Shown: positions 19,131 to 27,127 of the stretch, one piece after another | Layout: every line of letters starts with the position of its first letter | How positions within the stretch are numbered: position 1 is the stretch's first letter | Assembly (NCBI GenBank): GCA_022649135.1 | Contig: JALCNP010000005.1 | Span: 92,680-156,679 of the forward strand | DNA length: 64,000 nt | Direction of reading: 5' to 3' | DNA from: Bifidobacterium sp. | Lineage (GTDB): Bacteria > Actinomycetota > Actinomycetes > Actinomycetales > Bifidobacteriaceae | The notes under the pieces: generated by a model | The model's input: the letters and a program-made list of their open reading frames with translations, nothing else | What the model was told of the DNA's origin: nothing | Database searches by the model: none | Translations under genes and position numbers: made by a program

Positions 19131-20636
19131 ATGACGGTTTTCAATCGTTGCGAGGCGCATCGAATAGGGTCGGGGTTCCACCCCGACCCCTCCGTGTGCG
19201 TCACGCCCGAAGGCAGATATCTGCTGGTGAACAGCTCCTTCGAGTTCTTCCCGGGTCTGCCGATGTTCGACAGTCCCGATGGCTATCATTGGTCGAGGAT
19301 CCCGGACGCCGTCTCGCGGCCCGGACAGTTCGTCTATGATCGGATGGGCAACAGCCAGGGGATGTATGCCCCCACCATCCGCTATGGGGATGGCCGGTAC
19401 TATCTCATCGTCACCAATGTCAACAAGGGCACCATGATGATGACCTCCGACGATCCGGTGCGGGGATGGTCGGATCCGCTGTGGATCGACGGGTGGCCGG
19501 GGATAGACCCCAGTCTCTTCTTCGATGACGACGGGAGCGTCTATATCTGCGGGAACGAAAGCGCATCCCCCGACCCCGGGCAGCCTGCCGAACCCGCGGG
19601 AATCTATATGGCGCGGATCGACGTGGGCACCGGGAGAATCACATCCCCGCGCAGGAGAATCTGCGCAGGCGTCACCGGGGCCAACCCCGAGGGCCCCCAT
19701 ATGTATAAGCGCCGGGGCGTCTACTATCTGATGTGGGCGGAAGGCGGAACCGAATCGGGGCATATGGAGAACATCGCCCGTGCATCCGACCCCTATGGGC
19801 CGTATGACATGTACCCCGGAAACCCGCTGATCACCAATCGGAGCACGCATCTGACCCTGCAGGGCATCGGCCACTGCGACATGGCCGGATGCGAGGCCGA
19901 CAGGACGCTTATGGTCTTTCATGGCTTTCGGTGCAATGACGAGTATCCGGCACAGGCCTGGATCGGGCGCGAGTCGTATTCGACATGGTTTCGGTGGCGT
20001 GACGGGTGGCCCGATCTTAGCGATCAGTCCTTCGACTGCCCGCTGAAGGGCGATGGCGAAAGCGGGGAGCGCGAGGTTCATTGGATGACGCCGGGGATCG
20101 ATCGCCTGCATCTCCACGAGGTGCTCGAGGCGCCCGACGGAACAAGCATCCGCGTGAAGGCGGTGGAGCAGGATTTTGGCATCGAGGAGACCGTCCCCTT
20201 CATCGGAACGCGGCAAACCGGTTTCTTCTGTCGTTTCGGCGTTCGGTGCCCCCGCGTCGCCGATCTGAGGAGGGGGGAGGCGGGAATCGTGGTGTATGCG
20301 AATCAACGCCACTATGTCACGTTCGCCTTCCACCGATCCCCGCAGCGGGCGACCAGGCTCCTGTGCCATGCGTACAACGAGGGGCTTGTCAGTCGTGTCG
20401 CAAGCGTCTCGCTCGATGACGCCCTGCCCCTGAGGCTTATGGTCCGGGCGGATTCGCGGGGGTACTCGTTCGCTTTCGGGCAGGGCTCGGGCGCCCTGGT
20501 GGACATCGGTCGCGTCCCCGGCAAGCTTCTTGGCTTTTCATCCGCGGGGGGATTCACCGGAACCATGCTCGGGGTATACGCCCATGGGGCCGGGGAGGTT
20601 GTTTTCCGTGATGTCGATTATTCGTGCGCCGGGTAA
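19131..20636 (+). CDS. GH43 beta-xylosidase / alpha-L-arabinofuranosidase
   Basis: 501-residue inverting glycosidase, no signal peptide. The five-bladed propeller residues are visible: catalytic base Asp19 in FHPDPSV, modulator Asp126 in GIDPSLFFDDDG and acid Glu187 in NPEGPHMY. A second C-terminal beta-sandwich domain (about residues 300-500, with FFCRFGVRC and ANQRHYVTFAF) is of the type found in larger GH43 beta-xylosidases. It lies in the middle of the operon, 24 bases after the alpha-xylosidase. In a xyloglucan pathway it could remove arabinofuranosyl side residues or terminal beta-xylose; sequence alone does not separate these. Confidence 0.9.
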   Translation: MTVFNRCEAHRIGSGFHPDPSVCVTPEGRYLLVNSSFEFFPGLPMFDSPDGYHWSRIPDAVSRPGQFVYDRMGNSQGMYAPTIRYGDGRYYLIVTNVNKGTMMMTSDDPVRGWSDPLWIDGWPGIDPSLFFDDDGSVYICGNESASPDPGQPAEPAGIYMARIDVGTGRITSPRRRICAGVTGANPEGPHMYKRRGVYYLMWAEGGTESGHMENIARASDPYGPYDMYPGNPLITNRSTHLTLQGIGHCDMAGCEADRTLMVFHGFRCNDEYPAQAWIGRESYSTWFRWRDGWPDLSDQSFDCPLKGDGESGEREVHWMTPGIDRLHLHEVLEAPDGTSIRVKAVEQDFGIEETVPFIGTRQTGFFCRFGVRCPRVADLRRGEAGIVVYANQRHYVTFAFHRSPQRATRLLCHAYNEGLVSRVASVSLDDALPLRLMVRADSRGYSFAFGQGSGALVDIGRVPGKLLGFSSAGGFTGTMLGVYAHGAGEVVFRDVDYSCAG

Positions 20637-20672
20637 CCATGGCGCGTTCATATGCAGCAGAAAGGTGTTGAC

Positions 20673-22658
20673 ATGCTGACATCGCATGGCAGGTTCATAT
20701 TCGGAGGCGACTGGAACCCGGAGCAATGGGATGAATCCGTCTGGGAGCGTGACATCGACATGCTCAAGGACGCGCACATCAACGAGGCCACCATCAACGT
20801 GTTCTCCTGGGCGCAGCTTCAGCCGTCGCTCGAGAGATATGACTTCTCGGTCCTGGACCGGATCGTCTCGCTGCTGGTATCCAATGATTTCAACATCATC
20901 CTGGCCACCTCCACGGCCGCGCTCCCCGGATGGCTCGTGCGCGAATATCCGGATGTTCTGAGGATGGACGCCGACGGTGTCCGCCATGTCTTCGGGGGTC
21001 GGCATAACTTCTGCCCCAATTCCGTCGTTTTCAGGAGGCTTTCCTCGAAACTGGCCGGTGCGCTCGCACAGAGGTACTCCGACGTCGCCGGTCTGCGCTA
21101 TTGGCATGTCGGGAATGAATACGGCGGTGGCGGCGGGATGTGCTACTGCCCCCGGTGCGCGGAGCGGTTCCGCACCTGGCTCAGGGGGAAATACGGGGAT
21201 CTCGATTCCCTGAACAGGGCGTGGTGCACCCATGTCTGGAGCCATACGATCGTCGACTGGGCGGATATCGTGCCGCCGGTCACGTTCGGGGATGGGATCG
21301 GTGTCGAGAAGGCCGTGATTTCAGGTCTTCTCCTCGATTACAGGAGATTCCAGAACCAGGCCCAGCTCGATTGCTTCATCAACGAGAGGGACGCCATCCG
21401 GCGATTCGATCGACAGACGCCGATCACCACCAACCTGATGGGGACGTTCAAGGATCTCGACTATTTCTCGTGGGGCAAACAGATGGATGTGGTGAGCTGG
21501 GACAACTATCCCGGCATGGACACCGAGCCGAGCTACACCGCGATGTGCCACGATCTTATGCGGTCGGTGGGCGGCGGCAAGCCCTTTCTGCTCATGGAGC
21601 AGACCCCGAATCAGCAGAACTGGTTCCCCTACTGCGCGGTGAAGAAGCCCGGTGAGGTGCGGGCTCTGAGCTGGCAGGCCGTCGCCCATGGGGCGGACAG
21701 CGTCCAATTCTTCCAGCTGCGACAGTCGCTGGGCGGATGCGAGCGATTCCATGGAGCGGTCATCGGCCACGACGGCACCGAAAAGACACGCGTTTTCGCC
21801 GAGACGAGGAGGCTCGGCGCGGAACTGGCGGATATCGGGGCGGGGATATCCGGCAGCGCGGTGGTCTCGCGTGTGGCGATCATGTTCGATTGGGACAGCT
21901 ATTGGTCGTTGGAAGGCTGCGTGGGGCCGACCCAGGGTTTTTCGTACCCTCGCGAGATCCATCGTTTCTACAAGCCCCTTCATGCCATGAACGTGTCGGT
22001 TGACATGATCGAAAGCACCGCTTCCCTCGAGACGATGATGAAATACTCCCTCGTCATCGCCCCGACCCTCATCATGGTCAAGGCGGGCGTGGGGGAGAGG
22101 ATCGGTGAATACGTGAGCCGGGGAGGACGTTTTGTGACGGGCTACATGAGCGGGATACACGACGAGAACGATCTCGTGATCCCCGGAGGGTACCCCGGCC
22201 CGCTGCGCGAGGTCTGCGGCGTGTGGGTCGAGGAGATGGATGCGCTCGCGCCCGGCACGACGGTTCCTGTGGTTTTCGAATCCGGGGGGAAGCCGCGGGG
22301 AGGACGGATCATTGCCGATGTCATGCACCTGGAAACCGCCGAATCGCTTGCGGCGTACGCGGGAGATTCGTTCTACTCCGGCACCCCGGCCGTCAGCGTC
22401 AACCGCCACGGGGACGGATTCGCCTATTATGTGGGCACGGCGTTGGACGAATCCGGCATGAATGATGTGATCGTGCCGATTCTCAAGGATCTGGGCATCC
22501 CCATGATCCACACCCCCGAGGGCGTCGAGGTGTGCAGAAGGTGGCGGGGCGAGGGCGATTGCGTCGAATTCCTTATGAACATGACCGATAGGGAATATGC
22601 CGGCGACGTCCGGCTGGCTCCCTACGAGGTGAGGGTCTCGCCCCGCAGGGAGAAATAG
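20673..22658 (+). CDS. GH42 beta-galactosidase
   Basis: 661 residues from ATG 20673, which has AAAGG upstream; ATG 20652 has no ribosome site. Domains: catalytic barrel with GGDWNPEQWDE at the N-terminus, acid/base Glu149 in HVGNEYGG, zinc-type cysteine cluster (CYCPRCAERF), nucleophile Glu309 in LLMEQTPN, then the trimerisation domain and a small C-terminal beta domain. No signal peptide. It would remove beta-1,2-galactose from xyloglucan side chains; GH42 enzymes with this role are known from Ruminiclostridium xyloglucan loci. It ends the + operon, 37 bases before the facing esterase gene. Confidence 0.93.
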   Translation: MLTSHGRFIFGGDWNPEQWDESVWERDIDMLKDAHINEATINVFSWAQLQPSLERYDFSVLDRIVSLLVSNDFNIILATSTAALPGWLVREYPDVLRMDADGVRHVFGGRHNFCPNSVVFRRLSSKLAGALAQRYSDVAGLRYWHVGNEYGGGGGMCYCPRCAERFRTWLRGKYGDLDSLNRAWCTHVWSHTIVDWADIVPPVTFGDGIGVEKAVISGLLLDYRRFQNQAQLDCFINERDAIRRFDRQTPITTNLMGTFKDLDYFSWGKQMDVVSWDNYPGMDTEPSYTAMCHDLMRSVGGGKPFLLMEQTPNQQNWFPYCAVKKPGEVRALSWQAVAHGADSVQFFQLRQSLGGCERFHGAVIGHDGTEKTRVFAETRRLGAELADIGAGISGSAVVSRVAIMFDWDSYWSLEGCVGPTQGFSYPREIHRFYKPLHAMNVSVDMIESTASLETMMKYSLVIAPTLIMVKAGVGERIGEYVSRGGRFVTGYMSGIHDENDLVIPGGYPGPLREVCGVWVEEMDALAPGTTVPVVFESGGKPRGGRIIADVMHLETAESLAAYAGDSFYSGTPAVSVNRHGDGFAYYVGTALDESGMNDVIVPILKDLGIPMIHTPEGVEVCRRWRGEGDCVEFLMNMTDREYAGDVRLAPYEVRVSPRREK

Positions 22659-22695
22659 AGAGGGTGGGGGAGAGGAAGGAGCGGCCGGCAGGGGG

Positions 22696-23520
22696 TCAGC
22701 CGCGAGCGTCCAGCCTGTTCAGCCAGTCGATCGCGAGCCTCGGCCAGCTTTGGACGCAGGGAACGACGTTCCCTCGTCCCCCCCAGGCGGTTTCGGCGGT
22801 GCCCAGGGAAAGCCCGTGGCCCCCCTCGGGGAAGAGATGCGCCTCGATGCTGACTCCGGCCGCCTTGCAGGACTGGATCAGAAGAATCGAATTCTCCACG
22901 GGCACGCAATCGTCGGTGACGGTGTGCCACAGAAAGACCGGTGGGGTTTTCTCGTCGATATGGCGTTCGATCGATACGTCGCGGAGCAGTCCGGCATCAT
23001 CCTTGTCTTTTCCCAGAAGCGCGTCAAAGCTGCCTCTGTGTGCGAACCGTCCCGACGAGACGACCGGGTAGGCGAGCATGAGGGCGTTCGGCCGGATCGC
23101 ATCGGGATTGTAGCCGTTCTCACGCAGGGGGGCGTCTCCGGCGGACGTGGCCAGATTCCCCGCGAGATGCCCTCCCGCCGAGAAACCGAGTACGGCGATG
23201 TGGGAGCCGTCGATATGCCATTCGACGCAATTCTCCCTCATGAGTCTCATGGATTCGGCCGCCTGCAGGAGAGCAACGGGGTAGGTGCTCGGAGCCACGG
23301 AGTAGCGCAGGACGAATGCGTTGAAGCCCGCTCCCACGAATGTCAGGGCTATCGGCTCCGCCTCGCGGTCCGAGGTCATTTCATAGCCTCCGCCGGGCAG
23401 GATCAGAACGGTGGGCCGTGTCCTGTCCATGTCGATCTCCGGGCTGTTGTCGATGACATAGCCGAACAGCTGCGCCTGTGAGCCGTCGATTCCGGCGATG
23501 TGTCTATGAAGGTATTCCAT
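22696..23520 (-). CDS. Alpha/beta hydrolase, acetylesterase-like
   Basis: 274-residue cytoplasmic hydrolase. Start at ATG 23520, with AAAGGA before it; the longer open frame overlaps the GH94 gene. Features: oxyanion-hole loop LPGGGY, nucleophile Ser in GFSAGGH, acid Asp in TVTDDCVP and His in EGGHGLS, the order expected for a serine esterase of the xylan/acetyl-esterase kind. It is the second gene of the GH94 operon (35-base gap). A likely job is removal of O-acetyl groups from imported oligosaccharides, since galactose in xyloglucan is often acetylated. The substrate is inferred. Confidence 0.85.
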   Translation of the reverse strand: MEYLHRHIAGIDGSQAQLFGYVIDNSPEIDMDRTRPTVLILPGGGYEMTSDREAEPIALTFVGAGFNAFVLRYSVAPSTYPVALLQAAESMRLMRENCVEWHIDGSHIAVLGFSAGGHLAGNLATSAGDAPLRENGYNPDAIRPNALMLAYPVVSSGRFAHRGSFDALLGKDKDDAGLLRDVSIERHIDEKTPPVFLWHTVTDDCVPVENSILLIQSCKAAGVSIEAHLFPEGGHGLSLGTAETAWGGRGNVVPCVQSWPRLAIDWLNRLDARG

Positions 23521-23555
23521 GGAAGGTCCTTTCGTGCCAATGCTCTGCAGACGGG

Positions 23556-26048
23556 TTAGAACGTTGCGGTGACATGGATTATTTCCTGCGAATTGTCGGC
23601 TGCGGCCACGACATTTCCAGACGCCGCGCAGCCGTCGGACACCAGGCTCCTGCGTCCTGTGCGGGTGAGCGTTATGTCGTAGGTCCGCCCCCGGTACACC
23701 CGTCTCACCGAGACATGGGACAACGCCCGCGGAAGATGCGGTTCGATTTTCAGTCCGGCCAGAGTCGGTCTGATGCCAAGCAGATACTGCGAGACGTCGA
23801 CGAAGGTCCACGCGGCGGTCCCGGTGAGCCAGGAGTTCTTCCCCTCCCCCGGCAGAGCCGATTCCGGGCCGGCCACCATCTGGCAGTACACATACGGCTC
23901 GACCTTGCGGATGTCGGATCTGCTTTCCACATACGCGGGGCAGTTGCGCCGGTATATGGCGAAAGCCTCCTCGTCGTTGCCTATCAGGGCATTGGCGATG
24001 GACACCCATGGGTTGTTGTGGCAGAAGATGCCGCCGTTCTCCTTATATCCCGCCGGGTATGTCGATATCTCGCCCAGCTCGATATGGTAGGTCGAATAGG
24101 CGGGGGCGAGTATCGCGGTGCCCCATTCGCTGGTCAGCCGTTCCTTCACGGATGTGAGGGCCTTCGCGGCCTGCCCGTTCTCCATCCCGATGCCCGCCAT
24201 GACGCACATTCCCTGTGGCTCTATGTAGATCTTCCCCTCGTCGTTCCCGCGCGAGCCCACGGGCCGTGAATACGCGTCGTAGGCACGAAGGAACCATTCC
24301 CCGTCCCACCCCGAGCTTTCCGCCGCCTGCTTCATGCGGTCGACCTCGGCCCTCACGGCGCGAACCTCGTCCGTGACGTCGGGTGCCGTCATTGCGCACT
24401 TCGGCCCATAGCGTTCGAGGATGTCTGAATATTGCCCCGCATAGAGCACGAACATTCCCGCGATGAAAATCGATTCGGCGACGCCGGTGTCGTTGTTCTC
24501 CACGGTCTGGAAACTTTCCCCGGGCTTGGACGAGAAGCAGTTGAGATTAAGGCAATCGTTCCAGTCCGCGCGCCCGATGAGGGGCAGGTGGTGCGGGCCG
24601 CGGTGCTCGAGGGTGAAATTGACCGATCTGCGCAGGTGCTCGAGAAGCGGGACCTGCGTGCCCTCCTCGTTGTTGAAGGGGACCGGTTCGTTCAATATGC
24701 TGGTGTCGGCCGTTTCCGCGAGGTAGGCGTAGGTCGAGGCGACCAGCCACAGCGGATCGTCGTTGAAGCCTCCTCCGATTTCCGCGTTTCCCTGCTTGGT
24801 CAGCGGCTGGTACTGGTGCCAGGCGGATCCGTCCTGCAGCTGAGTCGAGGCGATGTCGATGATTCGTTCGCGGGCTCTTTGCGGGATGAGATGCACGAAA
24901 CCAAGAATGTCCTGGTTCGAGTCCCTGAACCCCATGCCCCGTCCTGTCCCCGATTCGAAATAGGAGGCGGACCGTGACATGTTGAACGTGACCATGCACT
25001 GGTACTGGTGCCAGATGTTGACCATGCGGTCGAGCTTCGCGTCGTCGCTGCGGATCGTGAACTTGCCGAGGAGCCCGTTCCAATAGGAGCGCAGATCGTC
25101 CAGAGCCCTGTCGACCTTGTCGGTCGTGTCGAAGCGCGCGAAGAGCTCGTGCGCGGTGCTTTTGTTGATGATCCCCTCGCCGGCCGGGCCCTGCCACTTG
25201 TCATCCGGTTCGTTTTCCGCGTATCCGGTCATGAAGATCAACGTCTGCGTCTGGCCGGGTGCGAGTTCAAGCCGGACCCGGTTCGCGGCGATGGGGGACC
25301 AGCCGTGTGCCTTTGAATCGTGGGCGTGCCCCTCCTCCACCGTCGATGGATGGTCCCATCCGTTGAGAGGTCCGAGGAATTCGCTGCGGTCGGTGTCGTA
25401 TCCCGTCGTTCGGTGGTTGACCGCGTAGAACGCATAGTGGTTCCTGCGTTCCTTGTATTCCGTTTTGTGATAGAGCAGCGTGCTGTCCGCATTGGTTTCG
25501 ATCTCGACTTCGCCCGTCGAAAGGTTGCGCTGGAAGTTGGTCGAATCGTCGACGGCGTTCCACAGGCACCATTCGACGCATCCCGTCACGTCGATGGTCT
25601 GGTCGGTGCGGGTGCGGTTCGTGATGGCGAGCTTGTTGATTTCGGCCCAGGCGTGGAGCGGGACGAAGGCGGTGAGTGTGGCCTCGATCCCGTGCAGGCT
25701 TCCTTCGAATATCGAGTAGCCCAGCCCGTGCCGGCACCTATAGGAGTCGAGTCTGGTCCCCGATGGCAGGAATGTCGGCGACCAGGTCTCTGCCGGCCGT
25801 GCGCTTTCCTGCGGGTCCATGCGGCTGATGTAATAGTTTCTTGAACCCGTGTCGGCGGGAACGTTGTTGTAGCGGTATCGGGTTATCCGACGTAGCTTTG
25901 CATCCTTGAAAAAGCAGTAGCCCCCTGCGGTGTTGGAGATCAGTGAGAAAAAGTCGTCCGTGCCCAGATAGTTGATCCAGGGTAATGGGGTTGCGGGAGT
26001 GTCGATGACATATTCGCGTGCGTTGTCGTCGAAGTGGCCATATTGCAT
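23556..26048 (-). CDS. GH94 cellobiose/cello-oligosaccharide phosphorylase
   Basis: 830 residues, the length of known cellobiose phosphorylases (about 810-825). It splits beta-1,4-glucobiose with phosphate to glucose 1-phosphate and glucose, saving ATP. Motifs: substrate region RGMGFRDSNQDILGF (about 370-384), GGGFNDDPLWL (about 426-435), and ADWNDCLN, where the catalytic Asp of the family is expected (about residue 498). AAAGGAA precedes the ATG. It heads a minus-strand operon with the esterase and diverges from the TetR gene. In context it would finish the glucan backbone left by the GH31 and GH3 enzymes. A cellodextrin or laminaribiose preference is possible. Confidence 0.92.
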   Translation of the reverse strand: MQYGHFDDNAREYVIDTPATPLPWINYLGTDDFFSLISNTAGGYCFFKDAKLRRITRYRYNNVPADTGSRNYYISRMDPQESARPAETWSPTFLPSGTRLDSYRCRHGLGYSIFEGSLHGIEATLTAFVPLHAWAEINKLAITNRTRTDQTIDVTGCVEWCLWNAVDDSTNFQRNLSTGEVEIETNADSTLLYHKTEYKERRNHYAFYAVNHRTTGYDTDRSEFLGPLNGWDHPSTVEEGHAHDSKAHGWSPIAANRVRLELAPGQTQTLIFMTGYAENEPDDKWQGPAGEGIINKSTAHELFARFDTTDKVDRALDDLRSYWNGLLGKFTIRSDDAKLDRMVNIWHQYQCMVTFNMSRSASYFESGTGRGMGFRDSNQDILGFVHLIPQRARERIIDIASTQLQDGSAWHQYQPLTKQGNAEIGGGFNDDPLWLVASTYAYLAETADTSILNEPVPFNNEEGTQVPLLEHLRRSVNFTLEHRGPHHLPLIGRADWNDCLNLNCFSSKPGESFQTVENNDTGVAESIFIAGMFVLYAGQYSDILERYGPKCAMTAPDVTDEVRAVRAEVDRMKQAAESSGWDGEWFLRAYDAYSRPVGSRGNDEGKIYIEPQGMCVMAGIGMENGQAAKALTSVKERLTSEWGTAILAPAYSTYHIELGEISTYPAGYKENGGIFCHNNPWVSIANALIGNDEEAFAIYRRNCPAYVESRSDIRKVEPYVYCQMVAGPESALPGEGKNSWLTGTAAWTFVDVSQYLLGIRPTLAGLKIEPHLPRALSHVSVRRVYRGRTYDITLTRTGRRSLVSDGCAASGNVVAAADNSQEIIHVTATF

Positions 26049-26083
26049 TGCCGTGTCGTTCCTTTCGGCTGCTTCTTCGCAGT

Positions 26084-26109
26084 TGTCATAACTGCAGGGG
26101 ATTATGACA
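26084..26109. promoter_or_regulatory. 8-bp inverted repeat upstream of the GH94 gene
   Basis: TGTCATAA at 26084-26091 and TTATGACA at 26102-26109 are exact complements with a 10-base spacer. They lie 36-61 bases before the GH94 start, close to where its transcript should begin. This could be an operator or a 5' leader hairpin. Confidence 0.4.
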
Positions 26110-26130
26110 GTGTATTTGTTTTTTCGTTTA

Positions 26131-26168
26131 ACTAATAAGGTACCACTTATTTATAAACTTATTGATAG
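26131..26168. promoter_or_regulatory. Candidate TetR operator in the GH94/TetR divergent region
   Basis: An AT-rich block with repeated CTTATT/AATAAG half-sites: AATAAG at 26134-26139, CTTATT at 26146-26151 and at 26158-26163. The 12-base stretch CTTATTTATAAA (26146-26157) is identical to that at 9264-9275 in the importer promoter. Its place between the TetR gene and the GH94 operon fits autoregulation and control of both operons. Confidence 0.55.
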
Positions 26169-26296
26169 CGAGTCTAGAATATGTATCGGGAACAAGGAAA
26201 CGGCGCTGAGCGAGCGTGGTCCCGGCAGCCATCATGTGCCGAGAACCGTGTCGGGACGGGCGTTGATGGTTATGGGCAGCGAGGGGAGAGCATGAA

Positions 26297-27127
26297 ATGA
26301 CGATTCGTGAATGGGACAGATTCCGCAAACCTCAGATGCGTCAGAGCATCAACCCTCCGGGATCGGGGCTGACGTTTTCGAATAATCCCGAGGTGCGCGA
26401 CGCCTTTTCGGACAGCACCTTTCTCAAGCGCAAGCGAATGAGCCCCGAACAGCGCCGAAAGCAGATCGTGCGTGCGGCCGCGAAGGTGATCGCATCCAAA
26501 GGCTTTTGGGGGATGTCCCTGCAGGACATAGCCGATGAGATCGGCATCACCGAGTCGGCCCTGTACCATTACATCACCACCAAGAACGATCTTCTCGGAA
26601 TGGTCCTGAGCGAGTTCTACGATTCCAGCGCCGCGGACGAGTATATATACGGCAACGCGCGGGGAACCGACTGCGACGGTCATTCGGTGTTCTATTTTCC
26701 CAGATTCTGCCTCAACAACGTCCTGTTCAACATTCAACGTCCGGAGATGGTGCGGCTGTTCTCCATCCTCAACGCGGAATCCCTTAACCCGCTGCATCCG
26801 GCGCACGAGTATTTCATCAGCCGTCAGCACAGGTTCTGGACCCAGATCTCCGCAATGAGCTGGATCCTGCCCGTGAAGTATCGTTCGGACATCGCGCGGT
26901 TCCATCATCTATGGATGCTGTCCATGAGCGCGATGGACGGTCTGCAGCTGCGTTGGCTCGCGGATTCCTCCGCCGATCTGGTGGAGGAATGGCTTTCGTT
27001 CTCCCAGGAGCTTTTCCCCGAGGAGGAGTGGCGGGGCTATTGCGATCCCGCGGAATACGAGCCTGCGAGCGGAGGGTGTCTGAAGCCCGCCATCCTGCGA
27101 ACCGTGGACAAGCCGCAGACGGCCTAG
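26297..27127 (+). CDS. TetR-family transcriptional regulator
   Basis: 276-residue regulator. The DNA-binding domain is at about residues 52-100 (RKQIVRAAAKVIASKGFWG, then LQDIADEIGITESALYHYI), a classic TetR helix-turn-helix. About 50 residues precede it, longer than usual for the family. The C-terminal 170 residues form the ligand-binding part. GAGGGGAG lies before the ATG. Divergent from GH94 and next to the catabolic operons, it is the only regulator in the locus and probably senses a sugar or sugar phosphate. TetR control is less usual for glycan loci, where LacI or AraC types dominate. Its stop codon overlaps the facing mannosyltransferase stop in the shared bases CTAG. Confidence 0.88.
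   Translation: MTIREWDRFRKPQMRQSINPPGSGLTFSNNPEVRDAFSDSTFLKRKRMSPEQRRKQIVRAAAKVIASKGFWGMSLQDIADEIGITESALYHYITTKNDLLGMVLSEFYDSSAADEYIYGNARGTDCDGHSVFYFPRFCLNNVLFNIQRPEMVRLFSILNAESLNPLHPAHEYFISRQHRFWTQISAMSWILPVKYRSDIARFHHLWMLSMSAMDGLQLRWLADSSADLVEEWLSFSQELFPEEEWRGYCDPAEYEPASGGCLKPAILRTVDKPQTA

Noticed and set aside
14667..20369. A 1900-codon open frame on the minus strand
   Set aside because: It is the antisense shadow of the GH29, GH3, GH31 and GH43 genes, which have clear family motifs. It arises from high GC content and shows no domain.
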